A DNA stretch of 64,000 nt from the NCBI RefSeq assembly GCF_026626335.1, contig NZ_JAPNTZ010000006.1:1-64000 (forward strand), written 5' to 3'. The translations under genes were made by a program, and so were the position numbers. This document shows, piece by piece, positions 9,216 to 17,452 of the stretch. Each line of letters starts with the position of its first letter. Within the stretch, counting starts at the first letter, position 1. The notes under the pieces are model-generated. The model saw only the letters and a program-made list of their open reading frames with translations, did no database searches and was not told where the DNA came from. This DNA comes from Paractinoplanes pyxinae. Its GTDB lineage: Bacteria; Actinomycetota; Actinomycetes; Mycobacteriales; Micromonosporaceae.

Positions 9216-9785
9216 TCAGGACGACGGGCGGTGGCGGAAGACCAGGAACAGTTGCATGAAACCCATGACGACCAGCCAGATGCCGGTCAGCCAGACGATG
9301 GTGGCCAGCGACGGGCCGGGCCAGAGCAGCACGACCAGGCCGCCCAGGATCGTGATGACGCCCAGCAGGGCGACCACCACCCGTGCGCCGCCGTCGTACG
9401 GGCCGGTGAAGGCGTTGACCAGGCCGGTGATGCCGCCGATGAGCCAGGCGATGCCGATCAGGGTGGCGATGGCGATCAGCGAGACGACGAGGTTGCGCAG
9501 GGCGATGACGCCCGCCACCACGAACAGGATGCCGATCACCGCGGTCAGGGCGCGCGACGCACCGTCCTCGCGGGTGGCCGTCACCGCCTGCACGAGGTTG
9601 ATGAAGCCGTGCACCAGCAGCCAGACGCCGAAGATCGCGGCCCCCACGTACAGGGTCTCGTCGGGCCAGGCCAGGGCCACGACGCCGAGGATGATCGAGG
9701 TGGCGGCGCCGGCCGCGGCCAGCCACCACAGGGATCGCTCGGCGGATCGCATGAGTGTCGGGGTCGGAGGATGCGAGATGGACAC
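9216..9785 (-). CDS. HdeD/DUF308-like membrane protein
   Basis: A 189-residue integral membrane protein with about six hydrophobic helices arranged as paired repeats, for example SLWWLAAAGAATSIILGVVA and ALTAVIGILFVVAGVIAL. This is the DUF308/HdeD architecture linked to acid resistance in enterobacteria; its role in actinobacteria is unknown. GTG 9785 is preferred because AGGAGG lies six bases upstream; the internal ATG at 9752 lacks such a site. It ends about 46 bp before the Tat-exported hydrolase gene and could share its transcript. Confidence 0.85.
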   Translation of the reverse strand: MSISHPPTPTLMRSAERSLWWLAAAGAATSIILGVVALAWPDETLYVGAAIFGVWLLVHGFINLVQAVTATREDGASRALTAVIGILFVVAGVIALRNLVVSLIAIATLIGIAWLIGGITGLVNAFTGPYDGGARVVVALLGVITILGGLVVLLWPGPSLATIVWLTGIWLVVMGFMQLFLVFRHRPSS

Positions 9786-9876
9786 CGGAAGCCTCCTGTG
9801 GGCTGCAGGGTCGCTGTCCGGCCGAATCTATCGCCGCGACTACCCCCGGCGATAGAGCAATCGACACCCTAAGTGA

Positions 9877-11061
9877 TCAGGGGCACACGCCGAGCTCGTG
9901 CAGGGCGGTGTTCAGGCGGTCGAGGTCGTCGTGCGTGCTGCCCAGGCCCCAGCTCGCGCGCAGCAGGCCGCCGGTGTCGCAGGTGCCCGCGCCACCCAGG
10001 CGGCGCACCAGCGGGTGGGCACAGAACAGGCCCGCCCGTACGCCGATCCCGTGGTCCTGGGCCAGCCGGTCGGCCACCGCGGCCGGATCCGGCACGGCGA
10101 ACGAGACGATGCCCACGCGCGGCTGCCGGCCGCCGAAGAGCGAGACGCCGCCGTCGAGACCGGCCAGCAGGCTCTGCTCGTGTTCCAGCAAGGCCACGCG
10201 ATCCGCCCGCAGCAGGGCTTCACACACGGCGGCCAGCGAGACGGCGCCGACCAGGTTCGGGGTGCCGCCCTCGTGCCGGGCCGGGCCGGTGGCCCACACG
10301 ACGTCGCCGGGCGCGTCGCCGACGGACGCGCTGGCCCCGCCGCCCCGCAGATAGGGCTCGGCGGCGTCGAGCCAGTCGCTCCGCCCGGCCAGCACGCCCG
10401 CGCCGAACGGGGCGTACAACTTGTGCCCCGAGAAGGCCAGGTAGTCGGCGCCCAGGTCGTCCAGGTCGACCGGCACGTGCGGCGCCAGCTGGGCCGCGTC
10501 GACCAGCACGCGGGCCCCGTGCTGGTGCGCGACGTCGGCCAGGCGGCGCACCGGCCAGATCTCACCTGTCACATTGCTGGCCCCGGTCACGGCGAGCAGG
10601 GCGGGACCTCGTACGGAGGAAAGCGCGACCCGCACGGCCTCGACCGCCTCGTCGGGATCGGCCGGCGCCGGCAGGCGCACGGGCGACGGCCAGGGCAGCA
10701 GGTTGGCGTGGTGCTCGCCGTCGAAGACGACCGTCGTGGTGCCCGCGGGCAGGGCGCGGGCCAGCAGGTTGAGCGCGTCGGTGGTGTTGCGGGTGAAGAC
10801 GACGGTGTCACCCTCGCGGGCGCCGACGAACTCGGCCACGGTCTCGCGGGCGCGCTCGTACTCGAAGGTCGAACGCTGCGAGCGCAGGCCGGCGCCGCGG
10901 TGCACGCTGCCGTAGTACGGAAGCAGGTCGCGGACGGCGTCGGCGGCGGCCCGCACGGCCGGCGCGGAGGCCGCGTAGTCGAGGTGGGCGAACCGCACGG
11001 CGGCGCCGTTCGGGAGCGTGGTGGTGAGATCGGCGCCGATGATGTCGAGAAGATCGGACAT
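9877..11061 (-). CDS. Cysteine desulfurase-like class V aminotransferase
   Basis: A 394-residue PLP enzyme of the class V aminotransferase/cysteine desulfurase family. HLDYAASAPAVRAAADAV opens the fold, EHHANLLPW and VDAAQLAPHVPVDL are typical of the family, and SGHKLYAPFGAGVLAG contains the PLP-binding Lys. Start ATG 11061 has GGAGG seven bases upstream. A SAM-IV riboswitch at 11111-11197 in its leader indicates control by S-adenosylmethionine and hence a role in sulfur-amino-acid metabolism: releasing sulfur from cysteine or a related thiol, or cleaving a C-S bond. It is divergent from the flavin-monooxygenase operon at 11256. A housekeeping iscS role is unlikely given the riboswitch. Confidence 0.88.
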   Translation of the reverse strand: MSDLLDIIGADLTTTLPNGAAVRFAHLDYAASAPAVRAAADAVRDLLPYYGSVHRGAGLRSQRSTFEYERARETVAEFVGAREGDTVVFTRNTTDALNLLARALPAGTTTVVFDGEHHANLLPWPSPVRLPAPADPDEAVEAVRVALSSVRGPALLAVTGASNVTGEIWPVRRLADVAHQHGARVLVDAAQLAPHVPVDLDDLGADYLAFSGHKLYAPFGAGVLAGRSDWLDAAEPYLRGGGASASVGDAPGDVVWATGPARHEGGTPNLVGAVSLAAVCEALLRADRVALLEHEQSLLAGLDGGVSLFGGRQPRVGIVSFAVPDPAAVADRLAQDHGIGVRAGLFCAHPLVRRLGGAGTCDTGGLLRASWGLGSTHDDLDRLNTALHELGVCP

Positions 11062-11110
11062 GGCTCTGCCTCCGGGAGAGCTCGCGCTTGCCCGCGCCCG
11101 GACGGGCACA

Positions 11111-11197
11111 GGCCAGGTCTTCACCCGGGGCACCCCATCGCGAACGCAAGGGTTGCCGGCCAGCGAGCCGGGGCTTGACGCTGGCGCTCATGACCTT
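11111..11197 (-). promoter_or_regulatory. SAM-IV riboswitch
   Basis: Read on the minus strand, the leader matches the SAM-IV aptamer as I remember it: AGGTCATGAGCGCCAGCG, then CCCCGGC, GCTGGCCGGCAACC, GGGGTGCCCCGGGTGA and GACCT. The closing P1 helix pairs 11196-11192 (AGGTC) with 11119-11115 (GACCT). SAM-IV elements occur in actinomycetes and switch off sulfur-metabolism genes when S-adenosylmethionine is abundant. Here the element lies 50 bp upstream of the class V aminotransferase start, so it probably controls translation of that gene. Confidence 0.92.
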
Positions 11198-11255
11198 CGG
11201 AACGAACTCTAACACCCTCTATCGCCTATAGGCTAGGTAGGGATATGGTCGGCCC

Positions 11256-12044
11256 ATGAGCAACCAGACCTGGGCCGCATGGCACGCCGAGCACGAGAAG
11301 AACCTGGCCGACCCGCACGGGTTCCTGGCCATCACCAGCCTCAACTTCCTCGACGCGACGCCGCGGCGGTTCCCCGACGCGCCCGGCGAGTGGAGCACCG
11401 GGCCCGGCGGGGTGGTCGTCGAGCTGGCCGAGGGTGAGTCGCTGACGATCGACGGGGCCGAGGTCACCGGGCGGCACGAGTTCGGTGTGCTGCCCGAGCG
11501 GGGCGGGGTCTTCCCGGCGTACGGGGAAGCGGTCGTCGAAGTGGCCAAGCGCGGTGGCTTCGACATCATCCGGCCGCGGCACCCCTCCAACGAGCTGCGG
11601 CTGCAGTTCCACGGCGTGCCGGCCTACGAGCCAACCGAGAAGTGGGCGCTGACCGGGCGCTACGTGCCGTTCGAGGAGCCGCGCGACGTCACGGTGGGCG
11701 CGGCGGTCGAGGGCTTGGAGCACGTGTACGAGTCGCCGGGCCGCGTCGAGTTCGAAGCGCTGGGCACTCCGCTGTCGCTGACCGTCTTCAATGGACGTAC
11801 GCCGGGATCGTTCTTCGCTCTTTTCACCGACGAGACCTCGGGCGTCACGACCTACGCGGCCAACCGCAGCCTGGCCATCGACGCGCCCGCCGGCGACGGC
11901 ACGGTCACGCTCGACTTCAACAAAGCCACCAACCTGGTCTGCGCCTACACCGACTTCGCGACCTGCCCGTTGCCGCCGGCCGAGAACCGGCTGCCGGTCG
12001 CCGTGGAGGCGGGCGAGAAGATTCCGTACGAGCGTCAGTCGTGA
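11256..12044 (+). CDS. DUF1684 domain-containing protein
   Basis: A 262-residue cytoplasmic protein of the DUF1684 family. The C-terminal signature NLVCAYTDFATCPLPPAENR near residues 230-250 and the N-terminal WHAEHEKNLADPHGFLAI are characteristic. No biochemical role is firmly established. It starts at ATG 11256 with no obvious Shine-Dalgarno sequence, so the transcript may be nearly leaderless. Its stop overlaps the next gene's GTG by four bases, making it the first gene of a four-gene operon with two flavin monooxygenases and an amine oxidase. That context suggests an accessory role in the same catabolic pathway. Confidence 0.88.
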   Translation: MSNQTWAAWHAEHEKNLADPHGFLAITSLNFLDATPRRFPDAPGEWSTGPGGVVVELAEGESLTIDGAEVTGRHEFGVLPERGGVFPAYGEAVVEVAKRGGFDIIRPRHPSNELRLQFHGVPAYEPTEKWALTGRYVPFEEPRDVTVGAAVEGLEHVYESPGRVEFEALGTPLSLTVFNGRTPGSFFALFTDETSGVTTYAANRSLAIDAPAGDGTVTLDFNKATNLVCAYTDFATCPLPPAENRLPVAVEAGEKIPYERQS

Positions 12045-12868
12045 TCCATGTCGCGCTGGAGCTCGGTTCGCTGGACATCGAGGACGCAGAGAAGGCCGGG
12101 TTCGCCTTCGTGACGATCGCGAACGACGGGCCGATCGAAGCCGGCGTGCGGGCCGCGTATCTCTCCCGCCGCACGAGCACGATCGGCCTGGCGCCGGAGC
12201 TTCACGTCACGGTCACCGAGCCGTTCCACCTGGCCACGCAGCTGGCCTCGCTCGACCACGCCTCGCTCGGGCGCGCCGGGTGGGTCGTCGGGGCGGTCAA
12301 CACCCCTTCGGCGTACGCGGCGGTGGGCGGCACGCCGCTGGCCGGGGACGACCTGCGGCGCGAGATCGAGGACGTCATCGACGTGGCCCGGCTGCTCTGG
12401 CACTCGTGGGAGGACGACGCCGTCATCCGCGACGTCGGGAGTGGACGGTTTCTGGACGCGGATCGGGTGCACCACGTCAACTTCACCGGCGCGCGCTTCT
12501 CGGTGGTCGGGCCGCTCATCACGCCCCGGCCGCCGCAGGGCCAGATCGTGGTGATCGGCGCCGACACGCTCGGCGTGACCGGCCGCCTCGACGTGGCCCT
12601 GATCGACGCCCCCACCCACGACGAGCTGGTCGAGCGGTCGGCGCAGGCCCGGGCCGACGGCGCCCGGCTGATCTTCGCCGAGGTGGAGGTGGACGACCCG
12701 GCACCTGTGCGGGCGCGCCTCGACCGGTTGGAAGGCATCGTCGACGGCGTCCGGCTGCACCTGACCGGCGCCACCCCCGGCCTGGCGCCGGTCATCGACG
12801 CCCTCGGGCCACGGCCACCGGCCGGCTCGACCCTCCGCGAAACGCTCGGCCTGCCCCAGGGAGGGTGA
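12041..12868 (+). CDS. LLM-class flavin-dependent oxidoreductase (luciferase-like)
   Basis: A 275-residue bacterial luciferase-like protein, shorter than the usual 330-400. VALELGSLDIEDAEKAGFAF opens the TIM barrel, and ASLDHASLGRAGWVVGAVNT matches the conserved SxGRxxxGxxxN segment of FMN/F420-dependent monooxygenases. It starts at GTG 12041 inside the GTGA overlap with the DUF1684 stop and ends 1 bp before the next monooxygenase gene. Predicted to work with its larger paralogue; flavin type and substrate are unknown. The short length may mean a truncated or non-catalytic partner subunit. Confidence 0.85.
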   Translation: MIHVALELGSLDIEDAEKAGFAFVTIANDGPIEAGVRAAYLSRRTSTIGLAPELHVTVTEPFHLATQLASLDHASLGRAGWVVGAVNTPSAYAAVGGTPLAGDDLRREIEDVIDVARLLWHSWEDDAVIRDVGSGRFLDADRVHHVNFTGARFSVVGPLITPRPPQGQIVVIGADTLGVTGRLDVALIDAPTHDELVERSAQARADGARLIFAEVEVDDPAPVRARLDRLEGIVDGVRLHLTGATPGLAPVIDALGPRPPAGSTLRETLGLPQGG

Positions 12869-12869
12869 C

Positions 12870-14105
12870 GTGCTCCATCTCGGACTCTTCTTCACCGGCG
12901 TCGGACCGCAACTGATCTGGACCGCGCCGGACTTCGCCGACCACACCCACATCGACACGTTCGTGGCCACGGCGAAGACGCTGGAGCGCGGGCTGTTCGA
13001 CGCGTTCTTCCTCGGCGAGGGCCTGCGCGTCCGCGAGAACCGGGGCCGCGTCTACGACCTGGACGTGGCCGGGCGGCCCGACGCCATCACGCAGCTGGCC
13101 GCCCTGGCCGCCGAGACCACCCACCTGGGCCTGGTGGCCACCCAGAACACGACCTACAACTTCCCGGCCGACCTGGCCCGGCGGCTGGCCAGCCTGGACG
13201 TCGTGTCGGGCGGGCGGGCCGGCTGGAACATCGTGACCACCGACAACGCGTGGACGGGCGAGAACTTCCGGCACGGCGGGTGGTTGGAGCACTCACGCCG
13301 CTATGAACGCGCGGACGCGTTCGTGACCGCGGCTCGCGCCTTGTGGGCCGGGTCGCGTTATGCAAAGCACGACGATCTCATCGACATCGATGCGCCGCCG
13401 ACCGTGGCCGCGCGGCCGGTGCTGTTCCAGGCGGGCGACTCGCCCGGCGGGCGCGACCTGGCCGCCCGGCACGCCGACGTGGTGTTCTCGGCCAACACCG
13501 ACTACGACAAGGCGGCGGCGTACGCGACCGACCTGCGGGCCCGGCTGGCCGGCTACGGCCGCTCCCCCGATGCCGTCCGCATCCTGCCCGGCGCGATGGT
13601 CGTGCTGGGCGACACGCCCGCGGAGGCCGCCGAGAAGGCCGAATGGATCCAGCGCGAGCAGACGACCGGCCCGCGCGCCATCGCCTTCCTCGAGCAGTAC
13701 TGGGGCAAGGACCTTTCCGGGTACGACCCCGACGGCCCGCTGCCCGACATCGAACCGGCCGAGGGCGAACTGGACCCGTCCCGCGGCACGATCCCCATCG
13801 AGTTCCGCACCGGCAAGCTCGAACGCATCGCGTCGTGGCGCGCATTGGGCCTGTCCATCCGCGAGACGGTCATCCAGGTGACCCCGCGGCACAATGCGTT
13901 CGTGGGCACGCCGGGCCAGATCGCCGACGAATGGACGCGGTACCACGACGACCACGTGGTCGACGGCTTCAACATCCTGCCCCAGCAACTGCCCGGCACG
14001 ATCGAGGACATCGTCGACAAGCTGGTGCCGGAGCTGCAGGAACGCGGGCTCTACCGGACGGCGTACACCGGGACGACGCTGCGCGAGCACCTGGAGCTTC
14101 CGTGA
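12870..14105 (+). CDS. NtaA/SnaA/DszA-type FMN-dependent monooxygenase
   Basis: A 411-residue class C flavin monooxygenase of the nitrilotriacetate/dibenzothiophene/alkylcysteine monooxygenase group. The N-terminal pattern (LGLFFTGVGPQLIWTAPDF), TQNTTYNFPADLARRLASLD, SGGRAGWNIVTT and VLFQAGDSPGGRDLAARHAD are hallmark segments. These enzymes use FMNH2 and O2 to cleave C-N or C-S bonds; several relatives release cysteine from S-alkylated N-acetylcysteines. GTG 12870 follows the previous stop by one base, and the stop overlaps the next gene (GTGA). With the SAM-regulated desulfurase next door I infer organosulfur or N-substituted amino acid salvage. Confidence 0.9.
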   Translation: MLHLGLFFTGVGPQLIWTAPDFADHTHIDTFVATAKTLERGLFDAFFLGEGLRVRENRGRVYDLDVAGRPDAITQLAALAAETTHLGLVATQNTTYNFPADLARRLASLDVVSGGRAGWNIVTTDNAWTGENFRHGGWLEHSRRYERADAFVTAARALWAGSRYAKHDDLIDIDAPPTVAARPVLFQAGDSPGGRDLAARHADVVFSANTDYDKAAAYATDLRARLAGYGRSPDAVRILPGAMVVLGDTPAEAAEKAEWIQREQTTGPRAIAFLEQYWGKDLSGYDPDGPLPDIEPAEGELDPSRGTIPIEFRTGKLERIASWRALGLSIRETVIQVTPRHNAFVGTPGQIADEWTRYHDDHVVDGFNILPQQLPGTIEDIVDKLVPELQERGLYRTAYTGTTLREHLELP

Positions 14106-15178
14106 CGCCGGACGTCGTCGTGGTCGGCGGCGGCGCCATGGGCTCGGCCGCCGCCTGGTCGCTGGCCCGGCGGGGCGCTGACGTGGTGCTGCTCGAACGG
14201 TTCACGCCGGGCCACACCAACGGCGCCTCGCACGGGGCGTCGCGGATCTTCCGGCTGGCCTACGCGCAGCCCGACTACATCCGGCTGGCCCGCCGGGCTC
14301 TGGACCTGTGGCGGAAGCTCGAATCCGAGACCGGTAGGCCGCTGCTCGACCTCACCGGCGGCGTGGACCACGGGCTGCTCGCGCCGATCGAGGACATCGC
14401 CGGCGCCCTGGACGCCGAGGGTGTTCCCGGCCGGTGGCTGAGGGCGGAAGAGGCGTCCGAACGGTGGCCGGGTCTGCGCTTCGCCGGCCCGGTCTACTTC
14501 CACCCGACGAGCGGCCGCGTGCACGCCGACAACGCGGTGGCCGCCCTGCAGTCGGCCGCCGCCGCGCGCGGGGCCGTCGTGCGGCACGAGACACCGGTGC
14601 TGTCGGTGACCGTACGGGCCGAGAACGACGTCGAGGTGGTCACGCCGGCCGAAACCCTGCGCGCCCGCCGCGTCGTGGTAGCCGCCGGCGCGTGGACCCC
14701 GTCATTGTTGCCGGGCCTGTTACGCGTACGCGTCACGCAAGAGCAACCGGCCCACTTCGCCCCACTCGACCCCGCGCTGCAGTGGCCCAGCTTCATCCAC
14801 CACCGCCCCGACCTGGGCGTCTACGGCCTGGCCACCCCCGGCGAGGGCATCAAGGCCGGCTTCCACGGCACCGGCCCCGAGGTCGACCCCGACCACCGCA
14901 ACTTCGCCGAGGAGCCCGTCCACGCCGCCCAGCTGCGCGACTACGCCCGCCACTGGCTCCCCGGCGTCGACGCCGACGCCACCACCCCGATCAGCTGCAC
15001 CTACACCACCACCCCGACCAGCGACTTCGTCATCGACCGCACCGGCCCGCTGGTGGTGCTGGCCGGCTTCTCAGGCCACGGCTTCAAGTTCACCCCCGCC
15101 ATCGGCGAACTGGCCGCCGACCTCATAGCCGGCGCCCGGCCGCTCCCTCGCTTTCGTATTCACAAGACTGGACGCTGA
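14102..15178 (+). CDS. FAD-dependent amine oxidase, sarcosine/N-methyltryptophan oxidase type
   Basis: A 358-residue flavoprotein. DVVVVGGGAMGSAAAWSLAR at residues 4-23 is the FAD-binding Rossmann motif. ISCTYTTTPTSDFVIDR near residue 300 contains the Cys that carries covalent FAD in monomeric sarcosine oxidase and SolA, and GFSGHGFKFTPAIGELAADL is the C-terminal FAD signature. It oxidises secondary amines or N-methyl amino acids, yielding an aldehyde and H2O2. GTG 14102 lies in a GTGA overlap with the upstream monooxygenase. It is the last gene of the operon, and its 3' end overlaps the converging endonuclease VII-like gene by 56 bp. Confidence 0.88.
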   Translation: MTPDVVVVGGGAMGSAAAWSLARRGADVVLLERFTPGHTNGASHGASRIFRLAYAQPDYIRLARRALDLWRKLESETGRPLLDLTGGVDHGLLAPIEDIAGALDAEGVPGRWLRAEEASERWPGLRFAGPVYFHPTSGRVHADNAVAALQSAAAARGAVVRHETPVLSVTVRAENDVEVVTPAETLRARRVVVAAGAWTPSLLPGLLRVRVTQEQPAHFAPLDPALQWPSFIHHRPDLGVYGLATPGEGIKAGFHGTGPEVDPDHRNFAEEPVHAAQLRDYARHWLPGVDADATTPISCTYTTTPTSDFVIDRTGPLVVLAGFSGHGFKFTPAIGELAADLIAGARPLPRFRIHKTGR

Positions 15179-15983
15179 CCGATCTAAGCGCTCGGGCTGC
15201 CATGGCGAGATAGCGATGCGCCAGGCCCACCTCGAGAATCGGAACCCGCCCAGGGAAGCTTTGGAAAGCTGGCACGAGCCGACGGAGAACAGTCTCGATT
15301 TCAGTTGCGGAGGCCTGAATTTCAGCCATCACGGCATCGGTCGCCACAGGCAAACGCCCAACGCCTCCGCAAAATCCACACAGAGCGTTGCCATCGTCGG
15401 TGTAACCGGACCTCTCACAGTTCGGGCACCACTCCGGACCAGGCGGCCACGCTGTGACCGGTCCGTGCTCGCAGCACGCGTGACCACCCGTCGTGAAGCA
15501 GTTCTCGGCGTCGTTCCTCCACAGCAGATCCGTCAAGGTCCCCAAGTCTGACGGGTCCACGACTCCGGACTCCGTAGCTTCGAGAAGCCAACCTTTCCGG
15601 ATGCCTCCGTCGCAGGCACAAGACGGAACCAGGCAGCCGCCACGGTAAGGGATCGTCATGCCGAGAAGAACTGTCGGATGTCGCTTTCGGTATGCGCGGA
15701 AGATCCGCCCCTGTGAGCAGCCTTCGGCCGTATTGCAGCTGCGGCACAACAACCCGCGAACCAGCATCGAGGTGTGGTCATGGTCGTCGACGAGGCTGTA
15801 TCCCCATTTGTCACGCCCTGGCCGTCCACCACAGATTGCACATCGACCCGCCTGCCAGGCCTCCAATGCCACTCTGTATCGGCCTACTGCTTGCGCGCTG
15901 GTTTCCCCGACTACTTGCAAGGCGACCTGAGATTCCGGCCAGCGCCAACAAGCTGGATACGGATCCATTTCTCGCCAGCCCAT
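15123..15983 (-). CDS. Recombination endonuclease VII-like HNH/zinc protein
   Basis: A 286-residue cysteine-rich protein. The N-terminal half carries the endonuclease VII signature: CAIC at 48-51, VDDHDH at about 65-70 and LLCRSCNTAEG with Cys 80/83 and Asn 84. This is the His-Me finger fold of phage T4 gp49, which cuts branched DNA. The C-terminal half adds further clusters (CLVPSC, CPNC at 186-189, CGFC at 202-205) resembling a DnaJ-like zinc ribbon. ATG 15983 is chosen because GGGAGGT precedes it. Base and codon use are less GC-biased than the neighbours and it overlaps the amine-oxidase 3' end by 56 bp, which suggests acquisition, probably from phage. Function in the host unknown. Confidence 0.82.
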   Translation of the reverse strand: MGWREMDPYPACWRWPESQVALQVVGETSAQAVGRYRVALEAWQAGRCAICGGRPGRDKWGYSLVDDHDHTSMLVRGLLCRSCNTAEGCSQGRIFRAYRKRHPTVLLGMTIPYRGGCLVPSCACDGGIRKGWLLEATESGVVDPSDLGTLTDLLWRNDAENCFTTGGHACCEHGPVTAWPPGPEWCPNCERSGYTDDGNALCGFCGGVGRLPVATDAVMAEIQASATEIETVLRRLVPAFQSFPGRVPILEVGLAHRYLAMAARALRSVSVQSCEYESEGAAGRRL

Positions 15984-16064
15984 TCCACCTCCCTTGGCCC
16001 GCCGACACTCTTCCACTGAGCACGAATGGTCAGCAGTCAGTTCGGCGACTGAAGGGGCAAACGA

Positions 16065-16913
16065 TCAGGCTTTCGTACGCCAGCTGAACTCGGGTTCGTA
16101 GCCGAGGAGGCGGCGGGCCTTGTCGATGGAGAGCAGGGTCTCGTGTTCGCCCAGCTCTTTGGTAATGGGTAGGTCGGGGAAGACCTCGGCGGCCAGGGCG
16201 GCGCTGGGGCGGCTCATGACGGTGTCGGCGTTGGCGATCACGAAGATTTCGACGCCGGGCTCGCGGTAGGTGAGGGCCTTGCGGACGGCCTGGGCGCCGT
16301 CGCGGGCGTCGATGTAACCCCAGGCGTTCCAGCTGCGCAGGTGGGGGTCGGCGTCGTAGCTGGGGAAAGCCTCGTAGTCGTGGGGCTCCATGACGTTGCT
16401 GAAGCGCAGGCCGATCATCGTCAGCTCGGGGTCCCAGCGGCAGAACTGGGCCGCCATCTGCTCCTCGAGGTGCTTGCCCAGCGAGTACGCCGAGTTGGGG
16501 CGGGCCTCGTAGTTCTCGTCGGCCGGCAGGTACGGCGGTGGGGTGCTCTCGAACGGCAGGCCCAGCACGGTCTCGCTGGACGCCCACACCACGGTCTTGA
16601 TGCCGGCCACGCGGGCCGCCTCGAAGACGTTGTACGTGGCGGGCACGTTGTTGTGGAAGATCGCGGCGTTGGGGCGCAGGCCGGGGGCGGGGATGGCGGC
16701 CAGGTGCACCACCGCGTCGATGCCGTCGTAGCGGTCGTCGACCGCGGTCAGCGCGCCCACCACCTGGCCGAAGTCGGTGAGGTCGACCTTGACGTACGAC
16801 CCGTCGGACGCCGCAGCGTCGAGGTTGACGACCTGCTGGCCGTGGTCGAGCAGGTCTTTCACTACGGCGCGGCCGAGTTTGCCGCTGCCACCGGTCACCG
16901 CGATTCGAGCCAT
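16065..16913 (-). CDS. NAD-dependent epimerase/dehydratase family protein
   Basis: An extended SDR of 282 residues. MARIAVTGGSGKLGRAVVKD gives the GxxGxxG motif, WASSETVLG the Ser region, and NSAYSLGKHLEEQMA the catalytic YxxxK. The C-terminus SIDKARRLLGYEPEFSWR is shared with the epimerase at 6963-7922, so the two are paralogues. ATG 16913 has AAAGG just upstream; GTG 16919 would add two residues. It lies 11 bp downstream of the MarR regulator stop and is probably co-transcribed with it. Confidence 0.88.
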   Translation of the reverse strand: MARIAVTGGSGKLGRAVVKDLLDHGQQVVNLDAAASDGSYVKVDLTDFGQVVGALTAVDDRYDGIDAVVHLAAIPAPGLRPNAAIFHNNVPATYNVFEAARVAGIKTVVWASSETVLGLPFESTPPPYLPADENYEARPNSAYSLGKHLEEQMAAQFCRWDPELTMIGLRFSNVMEPHDYEAFPSYDADPHLRSWNAWGYIDARDGAQAVRKALTYREPGVEIFVIANADTVMSRPSAALAAEVFPDLPITKELGEHETLLSIDKARRLLGYEPEFSWRTKA

Positions 16914-16923
16914 GCCCACCTTT

Positions 16924-17379
16924 CTACTCCCGCGCGAGGTGCTCCCGCAGGGCGGCCATGATCTCGCCCGCCGCTTGCAGCTGGGCAGGGGTCAGCGCGT
17001 CCACGAAAATTTCCCTGATGTCGCGCAGGTGCGGCCGGTTGACCTGCTGAAACAGCTCCAGACCGGCCGGCGCCAGCACGGCCTCGGCGCCGCGGTTGTC
17101 GGTCAGGCACTCCTCGCGCCGGATCAGCCCCCGCTTCTCCATGCGCCCCAGGTGGTGCGAGAGCCGGCTGCGCTCCCACCCGACCGTGGTGGCCAGCTCG
17201 GACGACCGCAGCCGCTGCCCGGGCGCCTCGCTGAGGGCCAGCAGCACCGTGTAGTCGCCCGTGGAGAGCCCGTCCTTCTGCAGGCGGGCGGCCATCTCGG
17301 TTCGGACCTTCTCGCCGGTCTCGATGAAGTCCCGCCAGATCCGCAGTTCCTCCTGCGTGGGGAAGCGTCGGGTGGTCAC
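16924..17379 (-). CDS. MarR family transcriptional regulator
   Basis: A 151-residue winged-helix regulator. STGDYTVLLALSEAPGQRLR and SSELATTVGWERSRLSHHLG form the helix-turn-helix, and MEKRGLIRREECLTDNRGAE is the wing with the conserved D-x-R. GTG 17379 is chosen because AGGAGG lies seven bases upstream; earlier in-frame starts lie inside the operator. It probably represses both its own operon (with the epimerase) and the divergent flavin oxidoreductase operon through two palindromes at 17397-17435. Inducing ligand unknown; a phenolic or electrophile is usual for the family. Confidence 0.92.
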   Translation of the reverse strand: MTTRRFPTQEELRIWRDFIETGEKVRTEMAARLQKDGLSTGDYTVLLALSEAPGQRLRSSELATTVGWERSRLSHHLGRMEKRGLIRREECLTDNRGAEAVLAPAGLELFQQVNRPHLRDIREIFVDALTPAQLQAAGEIMAALREHLARE

Positions 17380-17396
17380 GGCCACACCTCCTGTAG

Positions 17397-17435
17397 TTGA
17401 CGTGTCAATCGTAGCGGGCATAATTGACACGTCAA
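17397..17435. promoter_or_regulatory. Face-to-face promoters with twin MarR operators
   Basis: The palindrome TTGACGTGTCAA occurs at 17397-17408 and, on the opposite strand, at 17424-17435. Each copy supplies the -35 box (TTGACG) of one promoter. The plus promoter has -10 CATAAT at 17419-17424 (16-bp spacer); the minus promoter has TACGAT at the mirror position. A MarR dimer at either site would block both promoters. The layout is seen directly; binding is inferred. Confidence 0.8.
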
Positions 17436-17452
17436 TCAGCTTGGAGGCTCAC

